This document shows positions 7,391 to 17,500 of a stretch of 64,000 bases of DNA, piece by piece. The translations under genes were made by a program, and so were the position numbers. This DNA comes from Longivirga sp036510975 (lineage in GTDB: Bacteria; Actinomycetota; Actinomycetes; S36-B12; CAIYMF01), in NCBI GenBank assembly GCA_036510975.1, contig DATCCY010000016.1, forward strand, positions 1 through 64,000, in the 5' to 3' direction. Below the pieces are notes generated by a model that made no database searches, had not been told where the DNA came from, and saw only the letters and a list, made by a program, of their open reading frames with translations. Position 1 is the first letter of the stretch; each line of letters begins with the position of its first letter.

Positions 7391-8844
7391 CAGACTACGA
7401 GGGGTCGGGCGGTCGGGGCGATCGGCGCGGGCAGCGTCGTGCTGCCCGACAGCCACCGGTCGACCCCCGCCGCGGCCGACCGGCCCTCGGCGATGGCCCA
7501 CACGATGAGCGACTGGCCGCGCCCCGCGTCACCGGCCACGAACACGCCGTCGACGCTGGACATGAAGTCGCGGTCGCGGCGCACGTTGCCGCGCTCGTCG
7601 AGCTCGACCTCGAGCTGCTCGAGCAGCGGGCCCCGCTCCGGCCCGGTGAAGCCCATCGCCAGGAACACGAAGTCGGCCGGCAGCTCGCGCTCGGTCCCGG
7701 GGACCGGCTCGAACCGGCCGTCGCGGAGCTCCACCTCGACGATCTCGAGGGCCCGGACCCGACCCGAGCCGTCGTCGACGAAGCGCGCGGTGTTGACCGA
7801 GTAGATCCGCTCCCCGCCCTCCTCGTGGGCGCTCGTGACCCGGTAGGTCATCGGGTACGTCGGCCACGGCTGGCTGTGCGGGCGGGTCTGCGCCGGGTGC
7901 GGGAGGATCTCGAGCTGGGTCACCGACGCCGCACCCTGGCGGTGCGACGTACCGAGGCAGTCCGCCCCGGTGTCGCCGCCGCCGATGATGACGACGTGCT
8001 TGCCCGCGACGTCGATCGGGGCGACCTCGAGGTCGCCCTGCTGGACACGGTTGGCGCCCGGGAGGAACTCCATCGCCTGGTGGACGCCGGCGAGCTCCCG
8101 GCCCTCGACGGGCAGGTCGCGCCACTGGGTCGCCCCGACCGCCACGACGACCGCGTCGTAGCGTCGCCGCAGGTCCGCTCCGGTGACGTCGGTGCCGACG
8201 TCGACGCCCGCCCGGAACTTCACACCCTCGGCCTGCATCTGGGCGACTCGGCGGTCGAGATGGCGCTTCTCCATCTTGAACTCGGGGATGCCGTAGCGCA
8301 GCAGCCCGCCCACGCGGTCGGCGCGCTCGAAGACGGCCACGGTGTGTCCGGCGCGCGCGAGCTGCTGCGCGGCGGCAAGGCCGGCGGGGCCTGACCCGAT
8401 GACGGCGACGGTCTTGCCGGACTGGCGCGGCGCCGGCTGGGGGGTGACCCAGCCCTCGTCCCAGGCGCGGTCGACGATCTCGACCTCGACCTGCTTGATG
8501 GTGACCGGGTCCTGGTTGATCCCGAGCACGCAGGCCGTCTCGCAAGGAGCCGGGCACAGCCGCCCGGTGAACTCCGGGAAGTTGTTCGTGGCATGCAACC
8601 GCTCGCTCGCCGAGCGCCAGTCGTGGCGCCACACGAGGTCGTTCCACTCGGGGATGAGGTTCCCGAGCGGGCAGCCGTTGTGGCAGAACGGGATGCCGCA
8701 GTCCATGCAGCGACCGGCCTGCTTCTCGAGGTGGTCCTTCGGGAACTCCTCGTAGACCTCGCGCCAGTCGCGGATCCGGACGTCGACGGGTCGACGCGCC
8801 GGCGTCTCGCGGCCGGTGGTCAGGAAGCCCTTCGGGTCAGCCAT
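7390..8844 (-). CDS. gltD: Glutamate synthase small subunit
   Basis: GltD feeds electrons from NADPH through FAD to GltB for glutamate formation from glutamine and 2-oxoglutarate. The product has 484 residues. Its N-terminal cysteine cluster (CMDCGIPFCHNGCPLGN, from about residue 47) binds the iron-sulfur centres. A GSGPAGLAAA FAD-binding fold and a second GGGDTGADC nucleotide fold follow. The ATG overlaps the gltB stop by eight bases, so the two subunits are coupled. A strong terminator hairpin follows. Confidence 0.97.
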   Translation of the reverse strand: MADPKGFLTTGRETPARRPVDVRIRDWREVYEEFPKDHLEKQAGRCMDCGIPFCHNGCPLGNLIPEWNDLVWRHDWRSASERLHATNNFPEFTGRLCPAPCETACVLGINQDPVTIKQVEVEIVDRAWDEGWVTPQPAPRQSGKTVAVIGSGPAGLAAAQQLARAGHTVAVFERADRVGGLLRYGIPEFKMEKRHLDRRVAQMQAEGVKFRAGVDVGTDVTGADLRRRYDAVVVAVGATQWRDLPVEGRELAGVHQAMEFLPGANRVQQGDLEVAPIDVAGKHVVIIGGGDTGADCLGTSHRQGAASVTQLEILPHPAQTRPHSQPWPTYPMTYRVTSAHEEGGERIYSVNTARFVDDGSGRVRALEIVEVELRDGRFEPVPGTERELPADFVFLAMGFTGPERGPLLEQLEVELDERGNVRRDRDFMSSVDGVFVAGDAGRGQSLIVWAIAEGRSAAAGVDRWLSGSTTLPAPIAPTARPLVV

Positions 8845-11800
8845 GGGTCGCCTCCATCACTGCGAGCTGGACGTCGCGGCCCTCGCGCTCGGCCGCGGCC
8901 ATGGCCGCGAGCACGCGCGCGTAGTCGCGGGGCATGACCTTGGTGATCCGGCTCCCGAGGTCGCCGTCGGTCAGCAGGGCCTCCGCCACCGCGGAGCCGG
9001 TCTCCTCCTGGTGCCGCACGAGGAGGGAGCGGACGAACGCCAGGTCGTCGTCGTCGAGGGCCAGCAGGTCGACCATCTCGGTGTTGACCCGTCCGACCGC
9101 GGCGTCGAGCAGGTAGGCGACACCCCCGGACATCCCGGCTGCGAAGTTGCGCCCGGTCGGGCCGAGCACCAGGGCGTAGCCACCGGTCATGTACTCGCAG
9201 CCGTGGTCACCCACGCCCTCGACCACGGCGGTCGCGCCGGAGTTGCGCACGCAGAACCGCTCACCGACGACGCCGCGCACGAAGATCTCCCCGGAGGTCG
9301 CACCGTAGGCGATGACGTTGCCGGCGATCACGTTCTCCTCGGCCGGGAAGCTCGCCGACCGGTCCGGGCGCACGATGACGCGACCGCCCGAGAGCCCCTT
9401 GCCGACGTAGTCGTTGCTGTCGCCCTCGAGCCGCAGCGTCACGCCTCTGGGCAGGAACGCGCCGAAGGACTGTCCCGCCGAGCCGGTGAAGGTGATGTCG
9501 ATGGTGCCGTCCGGCAGGCCGTCAGCACCGTAGCGCCGGCTGACCTCGGACCCGAGCATCGTGCCGACGGTGCGGTTCACGTTGCGGATGCGGATGCTCG
9601 CCCGCACCGGCTCGCCGCGCTCGAGGGCTTCGGCGGCGAGCGCGATGAGCTCGTTGTCGAGCGCCTTGTCGAGCCCGTGGTCCTGCACCGTGGTGTTGCG
9701 CAGCGCCGTGCCCTCGGGCAGCTCGGGCACGTAGAGGATCGGCGCGAGGTCGAGACCCGCGGCCTTCCAGTGCGCCTCGGCCGCGGTCGTGTCGATGAGC
9801 TCGGCGTGCCCGATCGCGTCCGCGATCGAGCGGAAGCCGAGAGCCGCGAGGTGCTCGCGGACCTCCTCGGCGAGGAACGTGAAGAAGTTCTCCACGAACT
9901 CCGCCTTGCCGGCGAAACGTTCGCGCAGGACGGGGTTCTGCGTCGCCACGCCCACCGGGCAGGTGTCGAGGTGGCAGACCCGCATCATGACGCAGCCCAT
10001 CACCACGAGGGGGGCCGTCGCGAAGCCGAACTCCTCGGCCCCGAGCAGGGCCGCGACGACGACGTCGCGCCCGGTCTTGAGCTGGCCGTCGGTCTGCACG
10101 ACGACACGATCGCGCAGACCGTTGAGCAGCAGGGTCTGCTGGGTCTCGGCGAGGCCGAGCTCCCACGGTCCTCCCGCGTGCTTCAGCGAGGTCAGCGGCG
10201 AGGCACCGGTGCCGCCGTCGTGACCTGACACCAGGATGACGTCGGCGTGCGCCTTGGCCACGCCCGCGGCGACCGTGCCGACACCGACCTCCGAGACCAG
10301 CTTCACGTGCACGCGGGCGCGCGGGTTGGAGTTCTTCAGGTCGTGGATGAGCTGGGCGAGGTCCTCGATCGAGTAGATGTCGTGGTGTGGCGGCGGCGAG
10401 ATGAGCCCGACACCCGGCGTCGAGTGACGCGTCCTGGCGATCCACGGGTAGACCTTGTGCGCCGGCAGCTGACCGCCCTCGCCGGGCTTGGCCCCCTGCG
10501 CCATCTTGATCTGCAGGTCGTCGGCGTTGACGAGGTAGTGGCTCGTCACCCCGAATCGACCGGAGGCGACCTGCTTGATGGCCGATCGCCTGGAGTCGCC
10601 GTTGGGCAGCGGCTCGAAGCGCTCGGGGTCCTCGCCGCCCTCGCCGGTGTTGGACTTGGCACCGATGCGGTTCATGGCGATCGCGAGGGTCTCGTGGGCC
10701 TCCCCCGAGATCGACCCGTAGGACATGGCCCCGGTGGAGAAGCGCTTCACGATCTCCTCGACCGGCTCGACCTCCTCGAGCGGCACCGGCGCACGGTCCC
10801 CCTCACGCAGCCGGAACAGCCCGCGCAGCGTCATCAGCCGCTCGGACTGCTCGTCGACGCGCGAGGTGTACTGCTTGAAGACGTCGTAGCGGCCCTCGCG
10901 GGTCGCGTGCTGGAGCCGGAACACCGTCTCGGGGTCGAACAGGTGCGGCTCGCCCTCACGTCGCCACTGGTACTCGCCGCCGACGTTGAGGCGACGGTGC
11001 GCGGGCGAGATGCCGGTCGTCGGGTAGGCGATGGCGTGGCGGCGGGCCGTCTCCTCCGCGATCACGTCGACGCCGACGCCCCCGAGCTTGGACGTCGTCC
11101 CTGTGAACCACCGGTCGACGACGTCGTGCGAGAGGCCGATCGCCTCGAAGACCTGCGCGCCGCGGTAGGACGCCACGGTCGAGATCCCCATCTTGCTCAT
11201 GACCTTCAGGACGCCCTTGCCGAGCGCCTTCACCAGGTTGCGCACGGCCTTCTCGGGAGCGATGTCGGTGACCACGCCCAGCCGGACGAGGTCCTCGACC
11301 GACTCCATCGCGAGGTAGGGGTTCACCGCGGCGGCGCCGTAGCCGATGAGCAGCGCGACGTGGTGCACCTCGCGGACGTCGCCGGCCTCGACGATGAGCC
11401 CGACCTTCGTGCGCTCCTTGTGGCGCACGAGGTGGTGGTGCACCGCGGCGGTCAGCAGCAGCGAGGGGATCGGCGCGAGGTCGGCGTCGCTGTCGCGGTC
11501 GGACAGCACCACGAAGCGCTTCCCGTGGCCGATCAGCTCCGACACCTCGGCGCAGATCTCGTCGAGGCGCGCCTCGAGCGCGGCTCCCCCGCCGTCGACG
11601 CGGTAGAGGCCGGACACCTTGGCGGAGGCGAAGCCGGGCAGGTCGCCGTCGGCGTTGATCTTGAAGATCTTCGCGAGCTCGTCGTTGTCGATCACCGGGA
11701 ACGGCAGCACGAGCTGGCGACAGTGCGACGGGCTCGCGGTGAGCAGGTTGACCTCGGGCCCGATGTGGCTCGACAGCGAGGTCACGAGCTCCTCGCGGAT

Positions 11801-13372
11801 CGCGTCGAGCGGCGGGTTGGTCACCTGCGCGAACAGCTGCGCGAAGTAGTCGAAGAGCAGGCGCGGACGGTCCGAGAGCACGGCGATCGGCGTGTCCGTG
11901 CCCATCGAGCCGATGCCCTCGGCCCCCGTCCGGGCCATGGGCGCGACGAGGATCCGCAGCTCCTCCTCGGTGTAGCCGAAGGTCAGCTGGCGGCGCAGGA
12001 CGCTCTCGTGCGTGTAGACGATGTGCTCGCGCTCGGGGAGCGCGTCGAGGTGCATCACGCCGGCGTGCAGCCACTCGTCGTACGGCGCCTCCGCGGCGAG
12101 CTCGGACTTGATCTCGTCGTCGGACACGATGCGGTGCTGCTCGGTGTCGACGAGGAACATGCGACCCGGCTGCAGACGGCCCTTGCGCACCACCCGCTCC
12201 GGCGCGATGTCCAGGACTCCCACCTCGGACGCCAGGACGACCAGGCCGTCGTCGGTGACCCAGTAGCGCCCGGGACGCAGGCCGTTGCGGTCGAGCACGG
12301 CACCGATGACGGTGCCGTCGGTGAACGCGACGTCGGCCGGGCCGTCCCACGGCTCGGTGAGGGTGGCGTGGAACTCGTAGAACGCGCGTCGGGCCGGGTC
12401 CATCTCGGTGTGGTTCTGCCACGCCTCGGGGATCATCATGAGCACCGAGTGCGGCAGGCTGCGGCCGCCGAGGTGCAGCAGCTCGAGCACCTCGTCGAAG
12501 GATGCGGAGTCGCTGGCGCCGGGCGTGCACACCGGGAACAGGCGGGAGATGTCGCCGGGGATCAGGTCGCTCTGGATCTGGGCCTCCCGGGCGGCCATCC
12601 AGTTGCGGTTGCCCTTGACCGTGTTGATCTCACCGTTGTGCGCGATCAGCCGGTAGGGGTGCGCCAGCGGCCACGACGGGAACGTGTTGGTGGAGAACCG
12701 CGAGTGCACGAGCGCGAGGGCGGAGACGTAGCGCCGGTCGGAGAGGTCGGTGAAGAAGGTCGAGACCTGCCCGGTCGTGAGCATGCCCTTGTAGACGATC
12801 GTGCGCACCGAGAGGGACGCGAAGTAGACGTCGGCCTCGTGCTCCGCACGCTTGCGCAGGCAGAACGCCATTCGCTCGAGCGCCATGCCCATCACGCGCT
12901 GGCCCGCGGAGTGGACGAACAGCTGCTTCATCCGGGGCATGACCGACAGCGCGGTCGCGCCGACCCCGGTCGTGTCGATCGGGAGGTCGCGCCACGCGAT
13001 CACCTCGAGACCCTCGTCGGCCGCGATGGCCTCGATCGTCTTGACCGCGGAGGCGAGCCCCTCGTCGTCGGTGGGCAGGAACGCGATGCCGACGGCGTAG
13101 GAGCGGCGCGGCGGCAGCTCGACGCCCTGCCCGGCGAGCACGGCGCGCAGGAAGTCGTCGGGGACCTGGGTGAGGATGCCGGCGCCGTCGCCGGAGTCCG
13201 GCTCGGAGCCGGAGGCACCGCGGTGCTCGAGGTTCTCGAGGGCCGTGATCGCGTGGCGCACGACGTCGTGCGACTTCTCGCCGGACAGCTGCGCGACGAA
13301 GGCGACGCCGCAGGCGTCCTTCTCGTGCTCGGGGTCGTACAGGCCCTGGGGGGCGGGGATGGCCGACCGCAT
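8837..13372 (-). CDS. gltB: Glutamate synthase large subunit
   Basis: GltB carries the glutaminase and synthase sites of NADPH-GOGAT. From the ATG at 13372 the product has 1511 residues. A 20-residue propeptide precedes the nucleophile Cys21 (KDACGVAF), which must be exposed by cleavage. The order is class II amidotransferase domain, central domain, FMN-binding synthase domain with the 3Fe-4S motif C-x5-C-x4-C (CVMMRVCHLDTC), and the C-terminal beta-helix domain with Gly repeats. The frame is open 26 codons further upstream, but GGGAG before this ATG and the family propeptide length favour the start given. The 163 bases upstream probably hold the promoter; no clear motif was found. Confidence 0.97.
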   Translation of the reverse strand: MRSAIPAPQGLYDPEHEKDACGVAFVAQLSGEKSHDVVRHAITALENLEHRGASGSEPDSGDGAGILTQVPDDFLRAVLAGQGVELPPRRSYAVGIAFLPTDDEGLASAVKTIEAIAADEGLEVIAWRDLPIDTTGVGATALSVMPRMKQLFVHSAGQRVMGMALERMAFCLRKRAEHEADVYFASLSVRTIVYKGMLTTGQVSTFFTDLSDRRYVSALALVHSRFSTNTFPSWPLAHPYRLIAHNGEINTVKGNRNWMAAREAQIQSDLIPGDISRLFPVCTPGASDSASFDEVLELLHLGGRSLPHSVLMMIPEAWQNHTEMDPARRAFYEFHATLTEPWDGPADVAFTDGTVIGAVLDRNGLRPGRYWVTDDGLVVLASEVGVLDIAPERVVRKGRLQPGRMFLVDTEQHRIVSDDEIKSELAAEAPYDEWLHAGVMHLDALPEREHIVYTHESVLRRQLTFGYTEEELRILVAPMARTGAEGIGSMGTDTPIAVLSDRPRLLFDYFAQLFAQVTNPPLDAIREELVTSLSSHIGPEVNLLTASPSHCRQLVLPFPVIDNDELAKIFKINADGDLPGFASAKVSGLYRVDGGGAALEARLDEICAEVSELIGHGKRFVVLSDRDSDADLAPIPSLLLTAAVHHHLVRHKERTKVGLIVEAGDVREVHHVALLIGYGAAAVNPYLAMESVEDLVRLGVVTDIAPEKAVRNLVKALGKGVLKVMSKMGISTVASYRGAQVFEAIGLSHDVVDRWFTGTTSKLGGVGVDVIAEETARRHAIAYPTTGISPAHRRLNVGGEYQWRREGEPHLFDPETVFRLQHATREGRYDVFKQYTSRVDEQSERLMTLRGLFRLREGDRAPVPLEEVEPVEEIVKRFSTGAMSYGSISGEAHETLAIAMNRIGAKSNTGEGGEDPERFEPLPNGDSRRSAIKQVASGRFGVTSHYLVNADDLQIKMAQGAKPGEGGQLPAHKVYPWIARTRHSTPGVGLISPPPHHDIYSIEDLAQLIHDLKNSNPRARVHVKLVSEVGVGTVAAGVAKAHADVILVSGHDGGTGASPLTSLKHAGGPWELGLAETQQTLLLNGLRDRVVVQTDGQLKTGRDVVVAALLGAEEFGFATAPLVVMGCVMMRVCHLDTCPVGVATQNPVLRERFAGKAEFVENFFTFLAEEVREHLAALGFRSIADAIGHAELIDTTAAEAHWKAAGLDLAPILYVPELPEGTALRNTTVQDHGLDKALDNELIALAAEALERGEPVRASIRIRNVNRTVGTMLGSEVSRRYGADGLPDGTIDITFTGSAGQSFGAFLPRGVTLRLEGDSNDYVGKGLSGGRVIVRPDRSASFPAEENVIAGNVIAYGATSGEIFVRGVVGERFCVRNSGATAVVEGVGDHGCEYMTGGYALVLGPTGRNFAAGMSGGVAYLLDAAVGRVNTEMVDLLALDDDDLAFVRSLLVRHQEETGSAVAEALLTDGDLGSRITKVMPRDYARVLAAMAAAEREGRDVQLAVMEATHG

Positions 13373-13535
13373 CTGGTCACTCCCGAAGTGCTCGCCTGGT
13401 CCGGCACGCGATGTCCGGCGGGGTCGAGCAGGGGACGACGTTGGCCGCACTGCTCGCGGCAGCGTAGCCCACCCCCTCCCCGGCGGGCACGCGGGTAGCG
13501 CCCGGCGCGGACACCGTGACGCCGCCCCTACGGCC

Positions 13536-14252
13536 TCAGCCGAGCGACGCCCCGACGAGGTGGCCGACGCCGAAGGTCACGAGGGCGGCGAGCACCCCCA
13601 CGACGAGCTGCCGGGTCCCGGAGAACCACCAGGTGCGTGCCGTGACCCGCGAGACGAGCACGCCGGCCCCGAACAGCCCGATGACCGACAGGACGGCGCT
13701 GATCACCAGGGTCTGCGCACCGAACATGTAGGGCAGGAGCGGCACGAGGGCGCCGAGCGCGAACGCCAGGAACGACGACCCCGCGGCCACCCAGGGGTTG
13801 GGCAGCTCTCCGGGCGCCAGCCCGATCTCCTCGCGCGCGTGCACCTCGAGCGCCGCCTCGGGATTGCGCCCGAGCTGGCGCGCCACCTCCTCGGCGAGCT
13901 CGAGGTCGACGCCGCGACGCACCCAGATCTGCGCCAGCTCCTTGGCCTCGCCCTCGGCGTTGCGGGACAGCTCGATCCGCTCGTTCTCGAACTCTTGCTC
14001 GGCGAGCTCGGACTGCGAGGCGACGGAGGTGTACTCCCCCGCCGCCATCGAGAAGGCCCCCGCGGCGAGACCGGCCAGGCCGGCCAGCACGACGGCGGCG
14101 CGGCCCCCGCCCGTGGCCGCGGTGCCACCCGCCACACCCGCCATCAGGGCGAAGTTCGACACGAGACCGTCCATGGCCCCGAACACGGCTGGCCGCAGCC
14201 ATCCGCCGGTGACGTCGCGGTGGTGGTCCGCCGGGGGGATGAATCCGCTCAC
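13536..14252 (-). CDS. VIT1/CCC1 family iron/manganese transporter
   Basis: This 238-residue membrane protein belongs to the vacuolar iron transporter family, which moves Fe2+ or Mn2+ out of the cytosol. Visible family segments are GAMDGLVSNFALMAGVAGG (about 25-43) and MAAGEYTSVASQSELAE in the second helix. A cytoplasmic Glu-rich metal-binding helical region follows (about 85-145), then three C-terminal helices. The GTG start overlaps the lgt stop by four bases, so it is the last gene of the MauE-DsbA-lgt-VIT operon. The metal specificity cannot be read from sequence. Confidence 0.9.
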   Translation of the reverse strand: MSGFIPPADHHRDVTGGWLRPAVFGAMDGLVSNFALMAGVAGGTAATGGGRAAVVLAGLAGLAAGAFSMAAGEYTSVASQSELAEQEFENERIELSRNAEGEAKELAQIWVRRGVDLELAEEVARQLGRNPEAALEVHAREEIGLAPGELPNPWVAAGSSFLAFALGALVPLLPYMFGAQTLVISAVLSVIGLFGAGVLVSRVTARTWWFSGTRQLVVGVLAALVTFGVGHLVGASLG

Positions 14253-15226
14253 GGGACGACGCTATCGCCACGCCCGGAGTCGGCGTCACCGACGTCCGCC
14301 GCGACGGCGTCGCCCACGGCCTCCGGGTCCGGCTCGGTCCCGAGGTCTTCGGCCGTCGGGTCGGCGGCTGCGCCGGTCGCCACGACGCGGTGCGGGTCGA
14401 GCAGCTCCGGCTCCTCGCGACCGGGTCGCAGCCGGGCGCTCACGACCAGGTAGACCAAGGCCCCGAGCGCCACGACGACCGCGGTGAAGACGTTGAGCCG
14501 GATCCCGAAGAAGTGGTGCGCCTCGTCGATGCGCAAGCTCTCGATGAACCCGCGGCCGACGGCGTAGAGGCCGACGTAGAGCGCGAAGACCCGGGCGTGC
14601 CCCATCGTGAACCGGCGATCCGCCCACACCACGATGCCGGCGACGGCCAGGCACCACAGTGCCTCGTAGAGGAAGGTCGGGTGGTACGTCGCGAACTGCT
14701 CGTAGCCCACGGGACGGTGCGCCGGGTCGATCTCGAGACCCCACGGGAGGTCCGTCGGTCGGCCGAACAGCTCCTGGTTGAACCAGTTCCCGAAGCGGCC
14801 CATCGCCTGAGCGACCGCGATGCCGGGCGCGATGGCGTCCGCGAACGGGGGCAGCGGGATGCCCTTGCGGCGGACGCCGATCCAGGCCCCGACTCCGCCG
14901 AGGAGGACCGCGCCCCAGATCCCGAGGCCGCCGTCCCAGATCTTCAGCGCGTTGAGCCAGCCGCTGCCGGTGGCACCGAAGTACAGCTGCCAGTCGGTGA
15001 CGACGTGGTAGAGGCGGCCCCCGACGATCCCCAGCGGCACCGCCCACACGGCGACGTCGGCGACGGTCCCGGGTGCGCCGCCGCGCGCGACCCAGCGGCG
15101 GCCGCCGATCCAGACCGCGACGAAGATCCCCGCGAGGATGCACAGGGCGTACGCCCGGATCGGGAACGGCCCGATGTTCCAGACGCCCTGCGAGGGGCTC
15201 GGGATCGACGCGAGGAGGTCGCTCAC
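14249..15226 (-). CDS. lgt: Prolipoprotein diacylglyceryl transferase
   Basis: Lgt attaches diacylglycerol to the lipobox cysteine of prelipoproteins at the plasma membrane. The 325-residue protein has about seven membrane segments and the Lgt signature GRFGNWFNQE at residues 143-152. The C-terminal ~50 residues are an acidic, hydrophilic tail longer than in proteobacterial Lgt. The GTG start lies one base after the upstream thiol-protein stop. Together with lspA at 50132-50653, both early lipoprotein-maturation enzymes are in the window. Confidence 0.97.
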   Translation of the reverse strand: MSDLLASIPSPSQGVWNIGPFPIRAYALCILAGIFVAVWIGGRRWVARGGAPGTVADVAVWAVPLGIVGGRLYHVVTDWQLYFGATGSGWLNALKIWDGGLGIWGAVLLGGVGAWIGVRRKGIPLPPFADAIAPGIAVAQAMGRFGNWFNQELFGRPTDLPWGLEIDPAHRPVGYEQFATYHPTFLYEALWCLAVAGIVVWADRRFTMGHARVFALYVGLYAVGRGFIESLRIDEAHHFFGIRLNVFTAVVVALGALVYLVVSARLRPGREEPELLDPHRVVATGAAADPTAEDLGTEPDPEAVGDAVAADVGDADSGRGDSVVP

Positions 15227-15227
15227 G

Positions 15228-16046
15228 TCACGACGCGGGCGTCGACGCGATGAGCTTCTCGAGCGCCGCCATGTCCTGGAGCGTGGCCGAGGGGACCTCG
15301 GTGCCGTTCAGATACGCGGTCGGGGTGCCGGGGACGCCGGAGTCGGTGAACGCCTGCGCGGAGTTGGTCACCCACTGGTTGTACGTCTTCGCCGTCACGC
15401 ACGCCTGGAAGGTCGTCAGCGCGCTCCCGGTGATGCCCGCCGTCTGCGCGAACGAGGTGAGCTGGGCGTCGCTGTAGCCGTCACCCTCGGTCGCCGGCTG
15501 GTTGGCGAAGACGGTCGAGTGGAACTCCTTCTTCTTCCCGGCGTCGATGGCGCAGCCCCAGGCCATCGCGGCCCGCAGCGAGGAGTTCGGGTTCGGGCTC
15601 GTCGCCGCGAACCGCGAGTCGAGGAACGTCGTGGGACGCCACACGAGGTTGACCTTGCCGTCGTCGGCAAGCTTGGTCACCGAGGCGCCGAAGGACTTCT
15701 CGAACTGGGCGCAGCTGGGGCACTGGAAGTCCTCCCAGATCGCCAGGGTCGGCTTGCCCGAGACGCTGTTGTACGGCACGCCCCACGCGTTCGCGTCCGT
15801 GTTGGCGTTCACACCCGACGGCACCTTGGCGTCGGCGACGGTTCCCGTGGAGCCCGACGCGGCGCTGTTCTGCCTGGAGCCGTAGATGCCGAGGCCGACG
15901 ATGAGGGCCACGGCCACCAGGATCGCCGCGCCACCGATGATCCGGATGCGCCGGTCGCGCCGCTTCTGCTCCGCCTCGGCGGCGGCGCGCGCGGCGGCGG
16001 CCTTCTCCTTGGTGCTGCGCTTGCTGTCCTTGGGGGTGTTGCTCAT
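15228..16046 (-). CDS. Membrane-anchored DsbA-like thiol oxidoreductase
   Basis: The 272-residue protein has a Lys/Ala-rich charged cytoplasmic N-terminus (1-33), one membrane helix (about 35-55) and an extracytoplasmic thioredoxin/DsbA fold. The active site is Cys109-Pro-Ser-Cys112 (DFQCPSC) and a cis-Pro region lies in GVPGTPTAYLNG. It most likely oxidises or isomerises disulfides in exported proteins. The open frame runs far upstream inside the previous gene, but the ATG at 16046 overlaps the MauE-like stop by four bases. The neighbouring MauE/DoxX protein with its CGC motif is a likely redox partner (inference). Confidence 0.92.
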   Translation of the reverse strand: MSNTPKDSKRSTKEKAAAARAAAEAEQKRRDRRIRIIGGAAILVAVALIVGLGIYGSRQNSAASGSTGTVADAKVPSGVNANTDANAWGVPYNSVSGKPTLAIWEDFQCPSCAQFEKSFGASVTKLADDGKVNLVWRPTTFLDSRFAATSPNPNSSLRAAMAWGCAIDAGKKKEFHSTVFANQPATEGDGYSDAQLTSFAQTAGITGSALTTFQACVTAKTYNQWVTNSAQAFTDSGVPGTPTAYLNGTEVPSATLQDMAALEKLIASTPAS

Positions 16047-16576
16047 CGGGACTGCTCCTCGAGCGGCTCGTTCTCGTCGGTGGTGTCGTCGTAGTCGTCG
16101 TCGTCGAAGGTCAGGGGCTCGCGGTCGAGGGCGAGCTTGGTCGTGGGCCAGGCGACGAGCCACACGGCCATCCCCATGAAGAGGAAGTCGCGCAGCAGCT
16201 CGGAGGTGTAGCGCCAGGCCTTCCCCTCCTCGCCCACGTTGCCGCCCCCGCCGAAGCAGCCGCAGTCGATGGAGTAGCCGCGGATCCACACGCTGGAGAT
16301 GCCGACGATGAAGCCGAGCATGAGCAGGGCGGTTCCGATCGCAGCGACACGGGTGAACAGCCCCAGCAGCAGGAGCGCCGCGAGACCGACCTCGAAAGCG
16401 GGCAGGGCCCACCCGAGGAAGTCGACCCAGGACGGGGGGAAGACGCGGTAGGCGAGGATCGCCTCGCGCCGCGCGTCGTTGGACTCCAGCAGCTTGGCCA
16501 GACCGGACCAGAAGAGGATGCCGGCGAGCACCAGCCGGACGGCGGTGCCGATCCACGCACGGGTGTCGCTGCTCAC
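16043..16576 (-). CDS. MauE/DoxX family membrane redox protein
   Basis: This 177-residue protein has four predicted membrane segments and a conserved Cys-Gly-Cys motif (Cys105/Cys107, SIDCGCFGGGG) facing the membrane surface. The family includes MauE and DoxX-like partners of thioredoxin-type proteins, probably quinone-linked oxidants. The C-terminus is very acidic (DDDDYDDTTDE). Two GTG starts are possible, at 16594 and 16576. GAGGGA precedes only the second at usable spacing, so I use 16576. It opens the four-gene redox/lipoprotein operon, 126 bases after trpA. Confidence 0.85.
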   Translation of the reverse strand: MSSDTRAWIGTAVRLVLAGILFWSGLAKLLESNDARREAILAYRVFPPSWVDFLGWALPAFEVGLAALLLLGLFTRVAAIGTALLMLGFIVGISSVWIRGYSIDCGCFGGGGNVGEEGKAWRYTSELLRDFLFMGMAVWLVAWPTTKLALDREPLTFDDDDYDDTTDENEPLEEQSR

Positions 16577-16702
16577 GGGTGGATCATCCCTCACGTCGGT
16601 GGCGTGCCGGTGACCAGGTACGGCCCCGCGTGTCCGACGACCGGACGTCGGCGCGAGTTCCCGTGGAGGCCGCCAGGTTCGAGACCGGCACGGATGGCGC
16701 CG

Positions 16703-17500
16703 TCAGCCCCCGCGGACGCCCGTCGCGAGCTCCGCGGCCAGCGCCCCGACGGCGGCCATGCCCTCGGCCGGCGTCGCGGCGTCGAGGACCGCCCGAACGA
16801 ACGCGGAGCCGACGATCACTCCGTCGGCGTACGCCGCCACCTCGGCCGCCTGGGCGCCGGTGGAGACCCCCACCCCGACCGCGACCGGGAGCGTCGTGCG
16901 CGCCCGGGTGCGCCCGACCAGCGAGCGCGCGGCGTCGCCGACGCTCCTGCGGGCGCCGGTGACGCCCATGGTGGACGCGGCGTAGACGAAGCCGCTCGAG
17001 GCGGCCGCGACGGTCGCGATCCGTGCGTCGGTGGACGACGGGGCGACCAGGAAGACCCGGTCGATGCCGGCGGAGTCCGTCGCCGCGACCCAGGGACCGG
17101 ACTCCTCGGGCGTGAGATCCGGCGTGATGACGCCGACGCCTCCGGCCGCCGCCAGGTCGGTCGCGAACCGCTCGACTCCGTAGCGCTCGACCGGGTTCCA
17201 GTAGGACATGACGAGGGTGGGCGCGCCGGTGCGGGCCACCGCCTCGACGGTGCGCAGCACGTCGTCGGTGTGCGTGCCGGAGTCGAGCGCGCGCTGCACC
17301 GCCTCCTGGATCGTCGGGCCGTCCATCAGCGGGTCGGTGTAGGGCAGGCCGACCTCGATCGCATCGACGCCGTTCTCGACCATCGCCTCGATCACGGAGA
17401 CGTCGTCTCCGCGCGCCGGGAACCCGGCCGGCAGGTAGCCGATGAGCAGCGCCCGGCCGTCGGCCGTCGCCGCGGCGAAGGCCTCGTGCAGGCGGCTCAC
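16703..17500 (-). CDS. trpA: Tryptophan synthase alpha subunit
   Basis: TrpA cleaves indole-3-glycerol phosphate and passes indole to TrpB. The 265-residue barrel has the catalytic Glu49 (DAIEVGLPYTDPL) and Asp60, at the same positions as in the Salmonella enzyme. The start overlaps the trpB stop by four bases, giving the order trpC-trpB-trpA. It is the last gene of the trpCBA unit. Confidence 0.98.
   Translation of the reverse strand: MSRLHEAFAAATADGRALLIGYLPAGFPARGDDVSVIEAMVENGVDAIEVGLPYTDPLMDGPTIQEAVQRALDSGTHTDDVLRTVEAVARTGAPTLVMSYWNPVERYGVERFATDLAAAGGVGVITPDLTPEESGPWVAATDSAGIDRVFLVAPSSTDARIATVAAASSGFVYAASTMGVTGARRSVGDAARSLVGRTRARTTLPVAVGVGVSTGAQAAEVAAYADGVIVGSAFVRAVLDAATPAEGMAAVGALAAELATGVRGG

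Noticed and set aside
10247..13498. 1083-codon open frame antisense to gltB
   Set aside because: High third-position G+C removes stops from the antisense frame. gltB has full domains and motifs, while the antisense product is Arg/Val/Asp-rich without any recognisable fold.
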